Of a stretch of DNA of 64,000 bases, positions 46,356 through 57,247 are shown piece by piece. The notes beneath the pieces were generated by a model that made no database searches, was not told the DNA's origin, and saw only the letters and a list, made by a program, of their open reading frames with translations. How positions within the stretch are numbered: the first letter of the stretch is position 1; each line of letters begins with the position of its first letter. Position numbers and translations under genes: made by a program. Source of the DNA: Polyporus tsugae. Lineage: Eukaryota > Basidiomycota > Agaricomycetes > Polyporales > Polyporaceae. The stretch is from positions 2,053,501-2,117,500 of the forward strand of contig JAHRBS010000014.1 in NCBI GenBank assembly GCA_024305745.1, read 5' to 3'.

Positions 46356-47495
46356 TCAAGTCATCAGGCATATAGACGCACTTGCGCTAGATGCGACGAT
46401 CGCGCTCACTATCCACCACGTCACTATATGCGCCGCGCCGCACTCCCTCACTGCGCCTCCCATCATTCCACGTTCCACGTTCACATCCAGCAGCTCCGGC
46501 AAAGTCTCCCACGCCGCACGCCGCTCCTTGGCGTTCCGCACCCACAACATCTCATGGCGCGTCCGGCACAACCGCTTCCCCGCTTCCTTATACAGCTTCA
46601 GGTGGGACTGCGTCGGATCATACAGGTCCGCGAAGCGCTTCGCCACGCCCTCGAGGCCATCTAGCATCCTCGGGAGCTCCGCCTGGCACTGCACCTGGCA
46701 CATGCACACGGGGTCAACGCCGGCCAAGGAGGCGGCGACGAGCAAGCAGCGCGCGAGGTCGTCCTGCAGGCGCCATCCTCGCATTTGCAGCCCGCGAGGT
46801 GCGCATGCGCGGGGAGAATGGTGCACGCGAGGAGCGCGCTCGACGCAGTGTGGGCTGGGTTTACGACCGCCAGTAGCGTGCTCGGCGTCGAACGCGGGGA
46901 GTTCGTAGGTGGGGCACTTCTCCCAGACGTCGTAGGCGGTTGGGAAGTGGTCCTCGAGGTAGTCAAAGGTGTGCGCGACGAGAGGGGACATCTCGTACTT
47001 GTGTCCGAGGTGGATCGAGGCCGAGATGGTGTCGAAAGACGGTCCGTCGTCTTTCGTCTTTCTATCTGAACGGACTGTGTATATGACGTGTTAGTGGGCA
47101 GCTCGGGACTGCGTTTGGATGGGGTGAATGATAGAAGACACTTACTTGGTTGAGCCTTGGGGATGTAGGTGCGGAGGATGTGCCAAAGGTCTGATGGGGG
47201 AATCGGTGAGGTGTACGACAGGACATGCAGGGTGCTCAGACGGGGTGCTATCGGGTTGTGGGAGAGAAAACAGGTCTTCGAAGCCAGGAGAGTGCCAGTG
47301 GTCGGCGAGCATGCCTTTAAAGAAGCGAAACTCAACATTGCCAGCGACGGGGATGACAATACCGTCGTCATACCCAAACTCCAAGTCTCTCTCCCTCGTT
47401 TCTGGTGCCTCATCTGGAACAACGTCCTCAGCGATGCTTGCATCCATGGCAATCTTGCTGTCACAGTCCGCATCGATTTCGGTGAGCTTGCGCAT
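46356..47495 (-). pseudogene. BTB/POZ pseudogene with several frameshifts (copy X)
   Basis: Exon 1 (47495-47146) starts MRKLTEIDADCDS and contains a diverged BTB core (LEFGYDDGIVIPVAGNVEF, then CPVVHLTDSP). Just after that the family segment SDLWHILRTYIPK continues in another frame, implying a 1-bp gain near 47195. Exon 2 (47074-46356) begins with SFDTISASIHLGHKYEM, leaves frame near the AVVNPAHTASSALLACTI segment, and returns for VDPVCMCQVQC and AWETLPELLDVNV. So at least three indels are needed, two of them compensating. The CxxC pair of the C-terminal module is eroded (CRTRHEM), and the tail runs past the usual end into unrelated residues. A genuine pseudogene is much more likely here than sequencing error. 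Confidence 0.85.
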
Positions 47496-47920
47496 CCTGC
47501 GGTTGACGGGGTCCAGAAAGGGGGAAGTACCGAGCGACAGAGGTTCGAGCGAGGTAATGAACCAGTGCGCTCGATACAAGTGCTCGATATTGAAGTAAGC
47601 GGCGAGATGGTCGTGGTCGGGCAGTCGTGGAGCATACAAGCGCTGGAACAAGCGACAAACACCATCAGTCACAACCACGTGCTCCTTAGTCACATTCTCC
47701 CCTTGCTGCAAAGTCGCTGTTGCGGCCTGTCACACCGTTCTTCCCATAGCTCCTCGCCATGAAACAGGGCATCGGACCGCCAGTGGGAACATACGCCTTC
47801 CCTGCCACTATTGTACACTATCAAGCGGGGTTGATAATAATACAGGCAGAAACCAAGACTTCTCAACTTGAAAGCACCCGCCAGGGCCGTGCCAGTGAGG
47901 CTCGCCCGAGCTCAGTAACG
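47496..47920. other. Intergenic stretch between BTB pseudogene and MBL gene
   Basis: No further coding signal recognised in about 425 bp. Confidence 0.35.
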
Positions 47921-49578
47921 TCAACCATCCGGAGAGCCGTCGTACTCATTATCCCTCACTTGGCCCTTCTCCAAGACAAACACCTGGAGACCGTCGAAGG
48001 CGGGGCGGATCCAGACCCTCTCCCCCGTCAGATCCAGCGTGGCCAGCCCAGCCCTGACCGACTCCGTGAGCTCCTCCGACGGCACACGACGACCACCAAC
48101 GGCCCTCAGCATCGTCTCGTACTCCTCGTGCGAGACGTCGTGGGTGAAGCCCAGCAAGTACGTCCTCCGCGCCTTCAGTTGCCGAGCGTATCCCACCGCC
48201 TGCTCGAGGCTCAGATGGGAGACGTACGGCTGCAGGCGCAGGCAGTCGAGCACGAGGACGGGTGTCGGAGAGGACTGGAGGTCTACCAGTACGTCGTCGG
48301 GTATCCTGGAACAGTCGGATATGTACGTCACGGTGTCCTGGATGGTGAAACCGAGACACATGAAGTCTTGCTTCTCTTCTCTAGGTGTTGTCGCGCCGGT
48401 CGTGGTTGGGGTGCCCGGACAGCCTGACGCGTACGGACTTGATGTCGAGAACGGCGCTGCCACCGCGATGTGATCTGGGATGCTCAGGAGACGTTGCACC
48501 GGAGACCTCACGCCGCACAGACCGTGGGGAACTGCACAGAGAGTCCAGAAGACTGTGAGCCACGGTTCCACGCTCACGTCAATCATGCACCACGTACCCG
48601 CGAATGGCTTGATCGTAATGCCCGTATCCCCAAGCTCGAACGGTTCCCGATCGGTGACATACGGATGCCATCTGAACTCGGGCACCTGCGTAATTTCCGG
48701 TGAGTTTTCGCCTGAACCACTGTGCAAAATCCGGTGATAGTGACGATCGACGCACATCTCCTCCGCCCGTTGCGAACTCTTTCTTGACCAAGTACGGAAA
48801 AGTGACCTTGACCTCGTTGAAGGTATCTTCAGACAGGTAGATGTCCACGTGCGGCTGGATCGCACCGTGCAAAGTCCAACCTGGAGCAACGTGAAGGGCG
48901 TCAGAAATGCGCACAACCCGAGCCCCAAGGCCTCGTGCCGGTGGTCGCGCCAGCACCGGTACCTCTCGCAAACTTGAACGAAAAACGTCGCGCAAGCCCG
49001 CTTCTCACCTCGCAAGTCGTCCAAGCCATTCATCGCTAAAAAGCCAAATTTCAAAGTGCGGTGTAAGCTTACTATAGTGTGCGCACACAGATCAGCTCGG
49101 GCCCTGAACGTACCATCCGCGTGGGCGTGGGTAATGAGGACGGCGTCGATGTGCCGCAGGCCGTACTTCGGGAACCACTCCGTGGCCGCCGGCAGGAAAG
49201 TCTTCCCGACGTCTATCACGATGGTCCTAATAGTATATGTATATGCGTCAGAATTTGGAGCCACACTTGGATCCTTTCTGGGACTTGTCATGCTACCCAC
49301 TTGGGTTGGCCATCTCGACCGCGCACTCTGAGCACGGCGGAGGTGTTGCGCTATCATATCGAGATCAATCGGGGGTCAGGAGAAACACGCCGACGGCGTG
49401 GACTGTAGTATGTACTCACCCGCTTGTTCTTCCGGCCTTCAGGAGTCAGAGTCGAAAGACATGTTCGGCAAGGCTTTGCGTTGGGCGGGGCGGTCAGACA
49501 GTCGACGTGCGGAAGCGTTGCCGAAGTCCCAGTGCCAAGGAGGATGAGCTCGACTGGGTCGCGGGGGTCAGAATGCAT
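47921..49578 (-). CDS. Metallo-beta-lactamase-fold hydrolase (PhnP-like)
   Basis: Exons on the minus strand: 49578-49420, 49350-49301, 49226-49114, 49035-49009, 48880-48756, 48685-48598, 48531-47921; total 1173 nt, 390 residues, in frame. The start [18 protein letters not shown] and [16 protein letters not shown] are typical of the PhnP-like fungal MBL group, which may hydrolyse cyclic nucleotides or phosphodiesters; the substrate is unknown. HAHAD provides the metal ligands. [28 protein letters not shown] and [13 protein letters not shown] follow. The usual VHHG is VPHG here, and late motifs are [18 protein letters not shown] and [14 protein letters not shown]. The last conserved His is present (FTHD). 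Exon 4 is only 27 nt. It looks functional and conserved, in contrast to its BTB neighbours. Confidence 0.92.
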
Positions 49579-50542
49579 CGGAGCGTACAAACCGTTGATA
49601 GGCTTGCGCGTGCGCGTGCGAGGGAGGTGGGATGGATATCGATGTGGCGGCAGTGGAGAGTGGAGGATGGTGACGGGCGTTTACTTATGTCGGAGACACA
49701 CCCGGCCGATTATAATGCTGCGGCGATATTTCTCCGAAAATACTGCGGGCCCTACTCCACTGGTCCTGCGTCACAGCGACAGCATGAAAGCCCACAGTAC
49801 GGATACGGGGTGACAGGGGTGACAGTATTGCTCAAATATCTGCAGCAAGATGCATACACTGCAGTGCCCCAATACGGATGGTAGTAGGTTGTGCACGACT
49901 CATCAATGTTCTCAATGCGAGCTTCAACCTGCCAGTGGAGTCATAACGTTTGACACAGGTACGCGCAGCCGTACTCGACGGGACTGGGTCCCAGATGCCT
50001 GAATAAATGGGAACGAGCAGTCAGTGAAGACGATGGGACATGCGATTAACCTAGGAGACGGAGTACTTGTACAGTACTCACTTGATGGAGTGTTTGGCCC
50101 TGATGCAGACGGCGGCCAGACCATGTGTTGGACGTCGATGTCATCAGAGGAGTTGCTCGCTTCGACATCCCGTCCGCAGATCGAGCTAACGAAGCTGCCT
50201 GTGAGTTTACCAGTCGTGGGAGGGACAGGACGTCCCGAGAGATGGTAGAAGGGCCGTGCAGGAGAGGCAGAACTCGATGTTCCTCGGGATCAAACCAACT
50301 GTGGCGTCATTGATGTCGGAGGAGTGTTGTGGGCGATCAAAAGGTGAGGTCAATACAGTACATTAATACAACACCTTGCAATCGATGAAGTTGAGTATGT
50401 ACCGAGACAGGCGACCAGTGTATTCTTATTCTCAGGATCTTGAAAGGTTGTTGTCAGCGATAAGGTTCCCAATGGCATACAGCATATGGGGAGGCTCAGA
50501 GACACGGAGGTGAGACGCGGAGAAAATGAACAGCTGCTGACC
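49579..50542. other. Intergenic stretch upstream of the MBL gene
   Basis: About 960 bp with no supported gene. It holds the MBL promoter and the 3' flank of the next BTB gene. Confidence 0.4.
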
Positions 50543-51683
50543 TCAATCTAATTCAGTGGCCCCGCCTGCCCACTGTTCACCCACAGCGACATCCAACCGT
50601 TCAGGCAAAGCGTTCCAGAATTCCCTTCGTCGCTCTTCGATAGCCTTTCGAACCTTGGGGCGACACCGCGAGCACAGCGCGCCCGTGTCAACCGTGAACA
50701 ATTCTGTCTGCTGGAGTTTGAGCAGTTCGTCGACGGCCAAAAAGTCGACATTCATGGTCCGGAAATCCAGCGCGCTGTCATGGAGTACGTCCTGGCACGT
50801 CTTGGCATCTCGGCAGCCGGCATCGACGCGGGCATATTCGAAAACATGGAGGCACGACGCGACTGTCTGCAGCGCGAGCACGTCTTTCGCGGCGAAGCAC
50901 CGTCCCATGTCGTCTGGTTGCAGGTACTCCACGGTGCCATCCTCGCGCGTGTAACCATTGACGATCTCCGCATTGAGCTTGCAACACTCGAGGAGGGCGA
51001 GAGGGAGGAGGTCGTCGCTGCCGGTGAGGCGCGCGAGGTTCACGATCGCGATGGCCGCCTGCCGTTGAACATCTTCTGGTCGATCCCTCTTGATGGGGCC
51101 GGGACAGCTATGGGAAGCACTGCATAGAGTGTTTGGGTAGAAGCGTCGGAGATACTGAAGACCGTTCTCGACGAGCTTGTCAACTTCGTACTTGTGTCCG
51201 AGGCGGATCCACGCGGAGACGGTGTAGAAGCTCGGTGCCTCTATAGGCCTAACCAGGTGCAAACGTCGGGGAGTGAGCCAAGAAAGGCAACTGTGAGTAG
51301 ATACAGAATAAAACGCACTCGAGTATCCCTCCGGGGACGAAGGCACGCAAGAAGTGTCTGAGGTCCGCGGGGGAGTCTGTGACGTGTACAGTGGGACATG
51401 CAGGACTCATGTTTGGCCCTTCAGATGCTGACGAGGTCGACTGGGAGGTCGACTGGGAGATGAGAGGCTGTGGGAGGGCCAACATGTCCCGGAAGACCGG
51501 CGAGTGCTTCGCGAGTGGACCGCGATAGACGCGAAACTCGATGTTGGCCGCGATGAGGACAATCGTCCCGTCGTCATACCAAAATTCCTCGTCCTGCTTG
51601 AGGGGCTGAGGATCATCGATATCGCTTCTGCTAGATGTGCGAGCGCGTTTTCTGGGAGGGGCGGTCTCGTCGGCTTGCATCAT
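50543..51683 (-). CDS. BTB/POZ domain protein with C-terminal cysteine module (copy AA)
   Basis: Exons on the minus strand: 51683-51319 and 51248-50543; 1071 nt, 356 residues, in frame, with a 70-nt intron at the family site. The start MMQADETAPPRKRARTSS has a basic patch. The BTB core is EFWYDDGTIVLIAANIEFRV with PLAKHSPVFRDMLALPQP, then VHVTDSPADLRHFLRAF. The middle is SAWIRLGHKYEVDKLVENG and IVNLARLTGSDDLLPLA. The C-terminal module is CRDAKTC, CSRC, W-x2-LP and a final QW. It is the closest relative of the gene at 53699-54832; the two lie in the same orientation with a HET relic and a BTB relic between them. No break was seen. Confidence 0.92.
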
Positions 51684-52076
51684 GGTCGGCAGTCACAGGC
51701 GGGTCTCGGTCACAAACAGACGGCGCCTCAGTGGTACCGGTACCGACGTGACATACAGGCCACGTGGACTCCGTCACAGCCGTGTTGGCATGGGCGTCTC
51801 TCCGCCACTGCCTTTCCCGAGAACATACGGTCGACGTCGACCTGCGCATCCGGCTTCGTCTTCTTCGTGCTTGTTGGCCTATCTAACCTGTCTACGATCA
51901 ACCACACACCAAATCTGATAGCGGCGGCATGCGCCGCTTCTCGCGGACAAGGCCGTTTCTGAGCGGGGCTGAGTAGCCTTCGTGGCGGCTACCTACACTG
52001 GGTGGGAATGGCTTCCATCAGTCGAGGGAGGGTGAGCTGAGATCTGCCGAGGTTGACAGTTGAGTCTATTTTTTGT
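51684..52076. other. Intergenic stretch upstream of copy AA
   Basis: Presumed promoter region of copy AA; no gene or repeat recognised in 393 bp. Confidence 0.35.
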
Positions 52077-52992
52077 TTGGTAGGTCGTGTAACTTCCATG
52101 TTTGTGGGAGTCATCGCCTGAATGCACGTAGGAAGCACTTCGGGCTTTTCCTGCAAAGAGATCCCGGAGGAAATGACCCGACGAGACCGCGCTATCATGT
52201 GGGTTGTGTATATTTCATGCGCACCCGATACGAGACCGAATGTCTCGCGCGTCTGGCCAACCTGGGCGACGATTTGTACAACCTTCGCTTCGATGGCGAA
52301 CGTGTCGAGGCGCGATGGCATACCACCTATGTCGTGCCCAGTCCCCCTGACTGGGATTCCCAGAGCGCAATTGGCTCTAATCTCATGGTTAATTCTCATC
52401 TGGCCCCTCCCTTCCGCTTTCCTCATTGGCTGCTCTCCCGACAGGAACACATCCACCTCGTCTTCGGTCTATGCCACGAGCAACCCGCAGCCGACAGTCT
52501 CGCTCCCACTGGGCCTTGAAGGTCGTCATATCCCTGTTCCCGCCCAAACTTACTCATAATTGCTCGGAGGACCACATCGCCTCCTGGAAGGCACAGTCGA
52601 GGGACTTCAGCGACGCCGACAGGACGGTCATGCCCTGTCCATGGATGCTGGAGACGACGCTCGTGATCCACATGGAGCTCCTCGACCGCGTCTACAATGA
52701 GATGCTGCGAGAATTCGGCATCTCGTTGCCGTCGCTCGCGGGTCTCGACAGGGAGACACTGCGGCCCGCTCCCAATGCGCTCAGGCTGACAGTCACATCT
52801 TCACAACCTCGCTCCTCGAGCTCGTTGCGGGTCGAGTCGTTTGCCTCCCGGAGTTCCTCGTCAGTTTCTCAGACCGCATTGCGCACACAGCCCTCTCGGA
52901 TCCCTCGTCCGGTGTTGACACGCAGACTCGAGACGGGTCGTGCGCAGAGTAGAATTCGAGAGAGTCATGGCCGGGGTGAGCATGCTTCGTAG
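52077..52992 (+). pseudogene. 5'-truncated HET-protein relic
   Basis: Matches only the C-terminal part of the HET protein at 42637. From about 52125 it reads KHFGLFLQRDPGGNDPTRPRY, then LGDDLYNLRFDGERVEARW and FRFPHWLL, all with direct counterparts there. Near 52440-52520 the frame breaks. The homologous run resumes in another frame with LKVVISLFPPKL, CSEDHIASWKAQSRDF, TTLVIHMELLDRVYNEMLRE and ISLPSLAGLDRET. The N-terminal HET domain is absent. Flank similarity at 53220-53255 to 45265-45300 shows the copy includes 3' DNA. It is a segmental-duplication remnant that cannot make a HET domain. Confidence 0.88.
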
Positions 52993-53324
52993 GGCTTTTG
53001 AAGACGAGCGTGAGGGGAGATGAATGTTGGCATGGCTATGGACTGGCTTTGTCGGGCAGCGGGGACTCGGTTGCAGGAACCCGGAGCTTGGGGCACGTGA
53101 AGTTCGAGGGGCGCGGAGGTTCGGGCTCATCGAGAGAGCGAGACAAATGGACTATAGAGGCTGGCTAGAACTGTGAAGTGCACATTTGTATTTGGGTGTC
53201 TTAGGTACAGCCTGTCTAGGTGCGTAGCGAAAAGACTCCACACTGCCCATCATTTCACACGCATCCTTGCGCGACGTCCCCTGAGCCAGCAACACTCGAC
53301 GTGAGAGGAGGACAGACGTACTTC
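52993..53324. other. Intergenic stretch downstream of the HET relic
   Basis: No coding signal beyond the duplicated flank near 53220-53255. Confidence 0.35.
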
Positions 53325-53549
53325 TCAGACTGCCGGGAGGCGGAGGTTGACGAATCTGGTCGCCAGTTCGTCGTTGATAGCGTTTGGCCGGTCACTCTCG
53401 ACAGAGGTACTGTCTGGTATGTAGCAGGGATAGGATGGTCGGAGGTGGGCGAGGCCGTCCTCGACGAGCCTGTCGATGCGGCACTTGTGTCCGAGACGGA
53501 TCCATGCGGGCTGGGGGCACGACACGCCGAGACGGCAGGGCTCGAGCAA
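53325..53549 (-). pseudogene. BTB gene relic (exon-2 fragment)
   Basis: On the minus strand AWIRLGHKCRIDRLVEDG, followed by LAHLRPSYPCY, matches the start of exon 2 of copies AA and CC (AWIRLGHKYEVDKLVENG and AWIRIGHKYQIDQLVDDG). A short diverged piece, RFVNLRLP, recalls the NLARL segment. Nothing else of the gene is present on either side. It lies just downstream of copy CC, so it could be a remnant of a tandem copy. Confidence 0.75.
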
Positions 53550-53698
53550 GCATAAGAGACCTGAATCAACGAAGATGGGCGGTCAGTGCAGGCGATGAGG
53601 CATGCGAATAAGGTTGGAGACAGACACTTACTCGACAGATGACGAAGTCCCTCAAAATATAAAAGCTAGAGGCTATCGACCCTCTAGTTCCTTCCGCC

Positions 53699-54832
53699 TC
53701 ACGAACCCCACCCATCCACGTCGACATCGAACAGTCGAGGCAAGGCATACCACAACTTCTTCCGTTCCTTCCCGATGAGCCTTTCAACGTAGGAGATGCA
53801 GTTGTGGCAGATGTCTTGTGGCCGGTATATGTACTCTTTGTCCTCCGCCAAGATACTATCGACCGACAGGGCGCGGATCTGGTGGTCAGTGAGAATACGA
53901 CGGTGCCCCTGGAGGTTCTCCTCGCACACGACCGGGTCGTAGCATGTATCATTCTCCTGCCCTGACGACGGATAGTCGACGCGCGCCGAGGCGAAGATCT
54001 TGAGGCAGGCCTCAATGTTTATCGCCATGAGCTTGTCCTTCGCCGCGAAGCACTGGCCAAGGTCCTCGGGACTCAGAAACTCCGTGGTACCGTCGCCGCG
54101 TTTGAATCCCTGAGTGATCTCCGCACCGAGCTTGCAGCACTCGAGGAGGGCGAGCGGGAGGAGGTCGTCACTCTCGGTGAGGCGCGCGAGGTTGACAATC
54201 CCTATCGCGTGTTTCCCCGAGACGGTCGCCGGCCGGTCCTTGGTGACGACACAGCGGTAAGTACCCCACGTTCCCTGAAGGTTGGGGTGGTGCGGAGCAC
54301 CGGGATAGAAGCGGCGGAGGTATGCGAGGCCATCGTCGACGAGCTGGTCGATCTGGTACTTGTGACCGATGCGGATCCACGCGGACAGGGCGTCGAACGA
54401 GGGACGCGACTCTCCGAGAGGTCTACAAAATAGCGAAGCGATAATCTAGTGAGATGAGATGAAGGGATTGCTCATAGGTGCGAGAGGAGCGTACTCGAGG
54501 GACTCTCCGGCCATGAAGACGTGCAACACATGCCTGAGATCCTCCGGTGAGTCGGTGAGTCGAACCACTGGACAGAGCAAGCTTTGGTTTGAAGCCAAAG
54601 CAGAGACATTGGGAGTGGGGGGTTGCGGGAAGGACAGCATGTCGAGGAAGACGGGGGAGTATTTCGCGAGGGGCCCGCGGTAAACGCGGAACTCGACGTT
54701 ACCCGCGATGAGGCTGATTGTACCGTCGTCGTACCAGAAGGTCTCGTCCTTCTTGAGAGATTGAGGGTCATCAGCATTGTCAGAGGGGCGAGAGCGTTTT
54801 GCGGGAGGGGCAGAAGTTTCGTTGGCATGCAT
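53699..54832 (-). CDS. BTB/POZ domain protein with C-terminal cysteine module (copy CC)
   Basis: Exons on the minus strand: 54832-54495 and 54422-53699; 1062 nt, 353 residues, in frame, with a 72-nt intron at the family site. The start MHANETSAPPAKRSRPSD carries the basic patch. The BTB core is TFWYDDGTISLIAGNVEFRV with PLAKYSPVFLDMLSFPQP, then LTDSPEDLRHVLHVF. The middle has SAWIRIGHKYQIDQLVDDG and IVNLARLTESDDLLPLA. The C-terminal module is CYDPVVC, CHNC, W-x2-LP and VDGW. It is a sister of the gene at 50543-51683. A longer N-terminal extension from an upstream ATG (54850) is possible but adds only six residues. Confidence 0.92.
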
Positions 54833-55716
54833 GGTCGCAGCTGGTGGCACTATAGGAGCTTGGTCGAAGAGCGGTTTCTTGTCGTGGTCTCGGATGGGGC
54901 GGAGTGACCCACGTGACAGTTACTCATCACATCACGGTAACACCGTCATCAGCCTCGACTGTCTCCCGCTCTCTCCATCCCATCCCCCTCATTATTTTCG
55001 CTCAATCCAACGTCCTGTCCAGCATGCTCATGCCCATCCGCTGTCGCTTGCACATCTGCTGAGTGTTCGTCTCGCTGCTTGGACGTCGACGAGCGTGCAG
55101 ACTCCGGAGTCTGGACGGGATGGAGCAATGGGAGGAGTTAAGGGCCTCCTGATTGAAGTAAAACGACTCGACGGTGATGTCACAGGCTGAATGGGAAGCA
55201 TCCATAGGTCTCAGTGAGGATGTACAAGCCGAGCTGAGTCGACTGAATCTACCATCTGTTTGGTACGTCGTGGGGTCTGGACCTTGCTGGTTCTATCTAA
55301 TTCACACTAACTATGTTACAGGTTACATTAAGTCGAAAAACATCATGTTGCCTTCTCGTGACAAGCACGCAACCGCAAGCATGCGAGTTGATGTTATAGA
55401 TCAGGATGAGGCCCCCTACTTTCGTCTGGGACCGACCCTTGTGCTCCCTCAGGTCTCGGCCATCGTCTCCCGACAGAAAACGGGTTTTGTCTGCGATGAC
55501 CTCTCTCGCGATGCGCACGCCGCACAGAGGGTGGAGCTCACTAGTAGATCACTTCCAGCTTCACACCACTTCACATTCACATCTCGTGAGTACTTAACGG
55601 CTTGGTTTGGTTTCGCCGCGTTCACCTCTTCCTCCACTTATCATCCACCTCCTGCGACACCCTCTCCCCTTCACGACGAAGCATTTACCTTCTCCTCTGT
55701 CTCCATCACCAGCGAC
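54833..55716. promoter_or_regulatory. Divergent intergenic region between two BTB genes
   Basis: About 880 bp separate the start codons of copy CC (minus) and copy DD (plus), so both promoters lie here. The frame upstream of the DD start is open but does not look like family sequence. No specific binding site can be named. Confidence 0.35.
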
Positions 55717-56907
55717 ATGTCTCGTCTCCCCGCTACCCCCAAGACGGCGCGTCCCCCTCGGAAACGCGCCCGTGTCGACTCGCCAGCAACGCCGGCCGCC
55801 ACCGCTCTAACCCCCACTCCCAAAACTACCAGGGAGAACGCCACTATAAAGCAAGACGACGAGTTCTGGTTTGAGGATGGCTCTCTCTTTGTTGTCGCGG
55901 GCGGTATCGAGTTCCGGGTGTATCAGGGCCTTCTCGTCGATCGCTCACCTGCGTTCCGCAACATGGTTGCCGTGTCGCCGCCGCCTCCCCGTCCACTCCG
56001 GTCTAACCTGCGCTCTCGGTTGCAAACGCCGTGTTTAGCCATTGAGCTGCAGGAGCGACCAGAGGACGTTCGCGCGTTGCTCCGCGCTCTCATGCCTGGC
56101 GCACAGCCGACGTAAGCGTTGTTCCTCCTCTTCGTGCGAGCGCATCCCATTGACATGCTGAACTGTCCTCGTAGACCCTTCCCCAAGTCTGGCACTGCAC
56201 CATTTGATACCGTCTTGGCGTGCATTCTCATCGCCCACAGGTACGAAGTCGAACACCTCGTCGAGGAAGGTCTGGATTACCTCCGCCGCTTCTACCCCTG
56301 CGACCTTGCAACCTACGACACTACCCGCGATGCGTACCCGTCCGATTGCGCCATCGCCGTCATCCACATCGCCTGTCTCACCGGCGCGCATGACCTCTTC
56401 CCTACTGCGATCCTCGCATGCGCCGAGCTTGACGCACATGAGCTTGTGGCGGGATATATGCGTGCGGACGGGACGCGCATCGTCCTGTCCGCAAGCGACC
56501 TCGTCCTGTGCATGGACGCTCGGACGATGCTGATGCGCGAGAGTGTCCGGCGGCTGTTCCTGCTCTGGCTTTGGCCGGGACAGTACGCACCGGAGTGCAC
56601 GTCCGAGTGCTTCTGCGACGGGCGTAGCAGGGGCTGGCCCAGATGCTGCAACGTGCACGCGTTCGAGTGCATCTGCGACGGGCGGAAGGTCGCGCTGGCG
56701 ATGGCGACGCGGGATCTGGACGCGTATGCGAGCCCGAGGATGGTGCTTGGGCTCGGGATGTCGGAGATGGGCGGGGAGATGGTCTGCGAGGAGTGTCGGG
56801 TCGACGTGTGGACGCGTGAGGTGTCTCTGCGGCGCGAGGCGTGGAATTTGTTGCCGGGCATGGTTGGGGTGGACGTTCCGCAGCGGTGGAGGCTTGAGAC
56901 GATTTGA
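55717..56907 (+). CDS. BTB/POZ domain protein (copy DD)
   Basis: Exons 55717-56111 and 56175-56907; 1128 nt, 375 residues, in frame; the 63-nt intron is at the family site (AC|GTAAGC to CGTAG|A). The start MSRLPATPKTARPPRKRARV has a strong basic patch, then a proline/threonine linker. The BTB core is EFWFEDGSLFVVAGGIEFRV with LLVDRSPAFRNMV and ERPEDVRALLRALMP. The middle has LIAHRYEVEHLVEEG and VIHIACLTGAHDLFP. The first cysteine pair lies in a cysteine-rich stretch (CTSECFC, then FECICDG) that appears duplicated relative to paralogues. The second pair is CEEC, then W-x2-LP and VPQRW. No break seen. Confidence 0.9.
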
Positions 56908-57247
56908 CGGATAGCAATGGTACCCTCTTAGTTTGCGCTCGTTTCATGTCACCTATCCAAAGCCATGTTGACCGATGATACTGCATACAGTTACGAATGG
57001 GACAAACTACATGTGGAGTGCAACGGCTGAACTGCGCGCGAGTGACAACCTGGAACCAATATTAGCCGAGAAGGACGACCCTACGACGTCTGCCAATGGC
57101 TATGTCCATCTTTGTGGTATCCGTTGCCCTGCTCCTATACGACTATACGAGTCTAGGGATGCGATGGGGATGCGGGGTCTATGGAAAGCAAGAAGTCTAC
57201 TGTGGTAACAGTAACAGTCACGGTTGAATAACACCAACTGGAACACC
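56908..57247. other. Intergenic stretch between convergent BTB genes
   Basis: 340 bp between the 3' ends of copies DD and EE; no other feature recognised. Confidence 0.35.
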
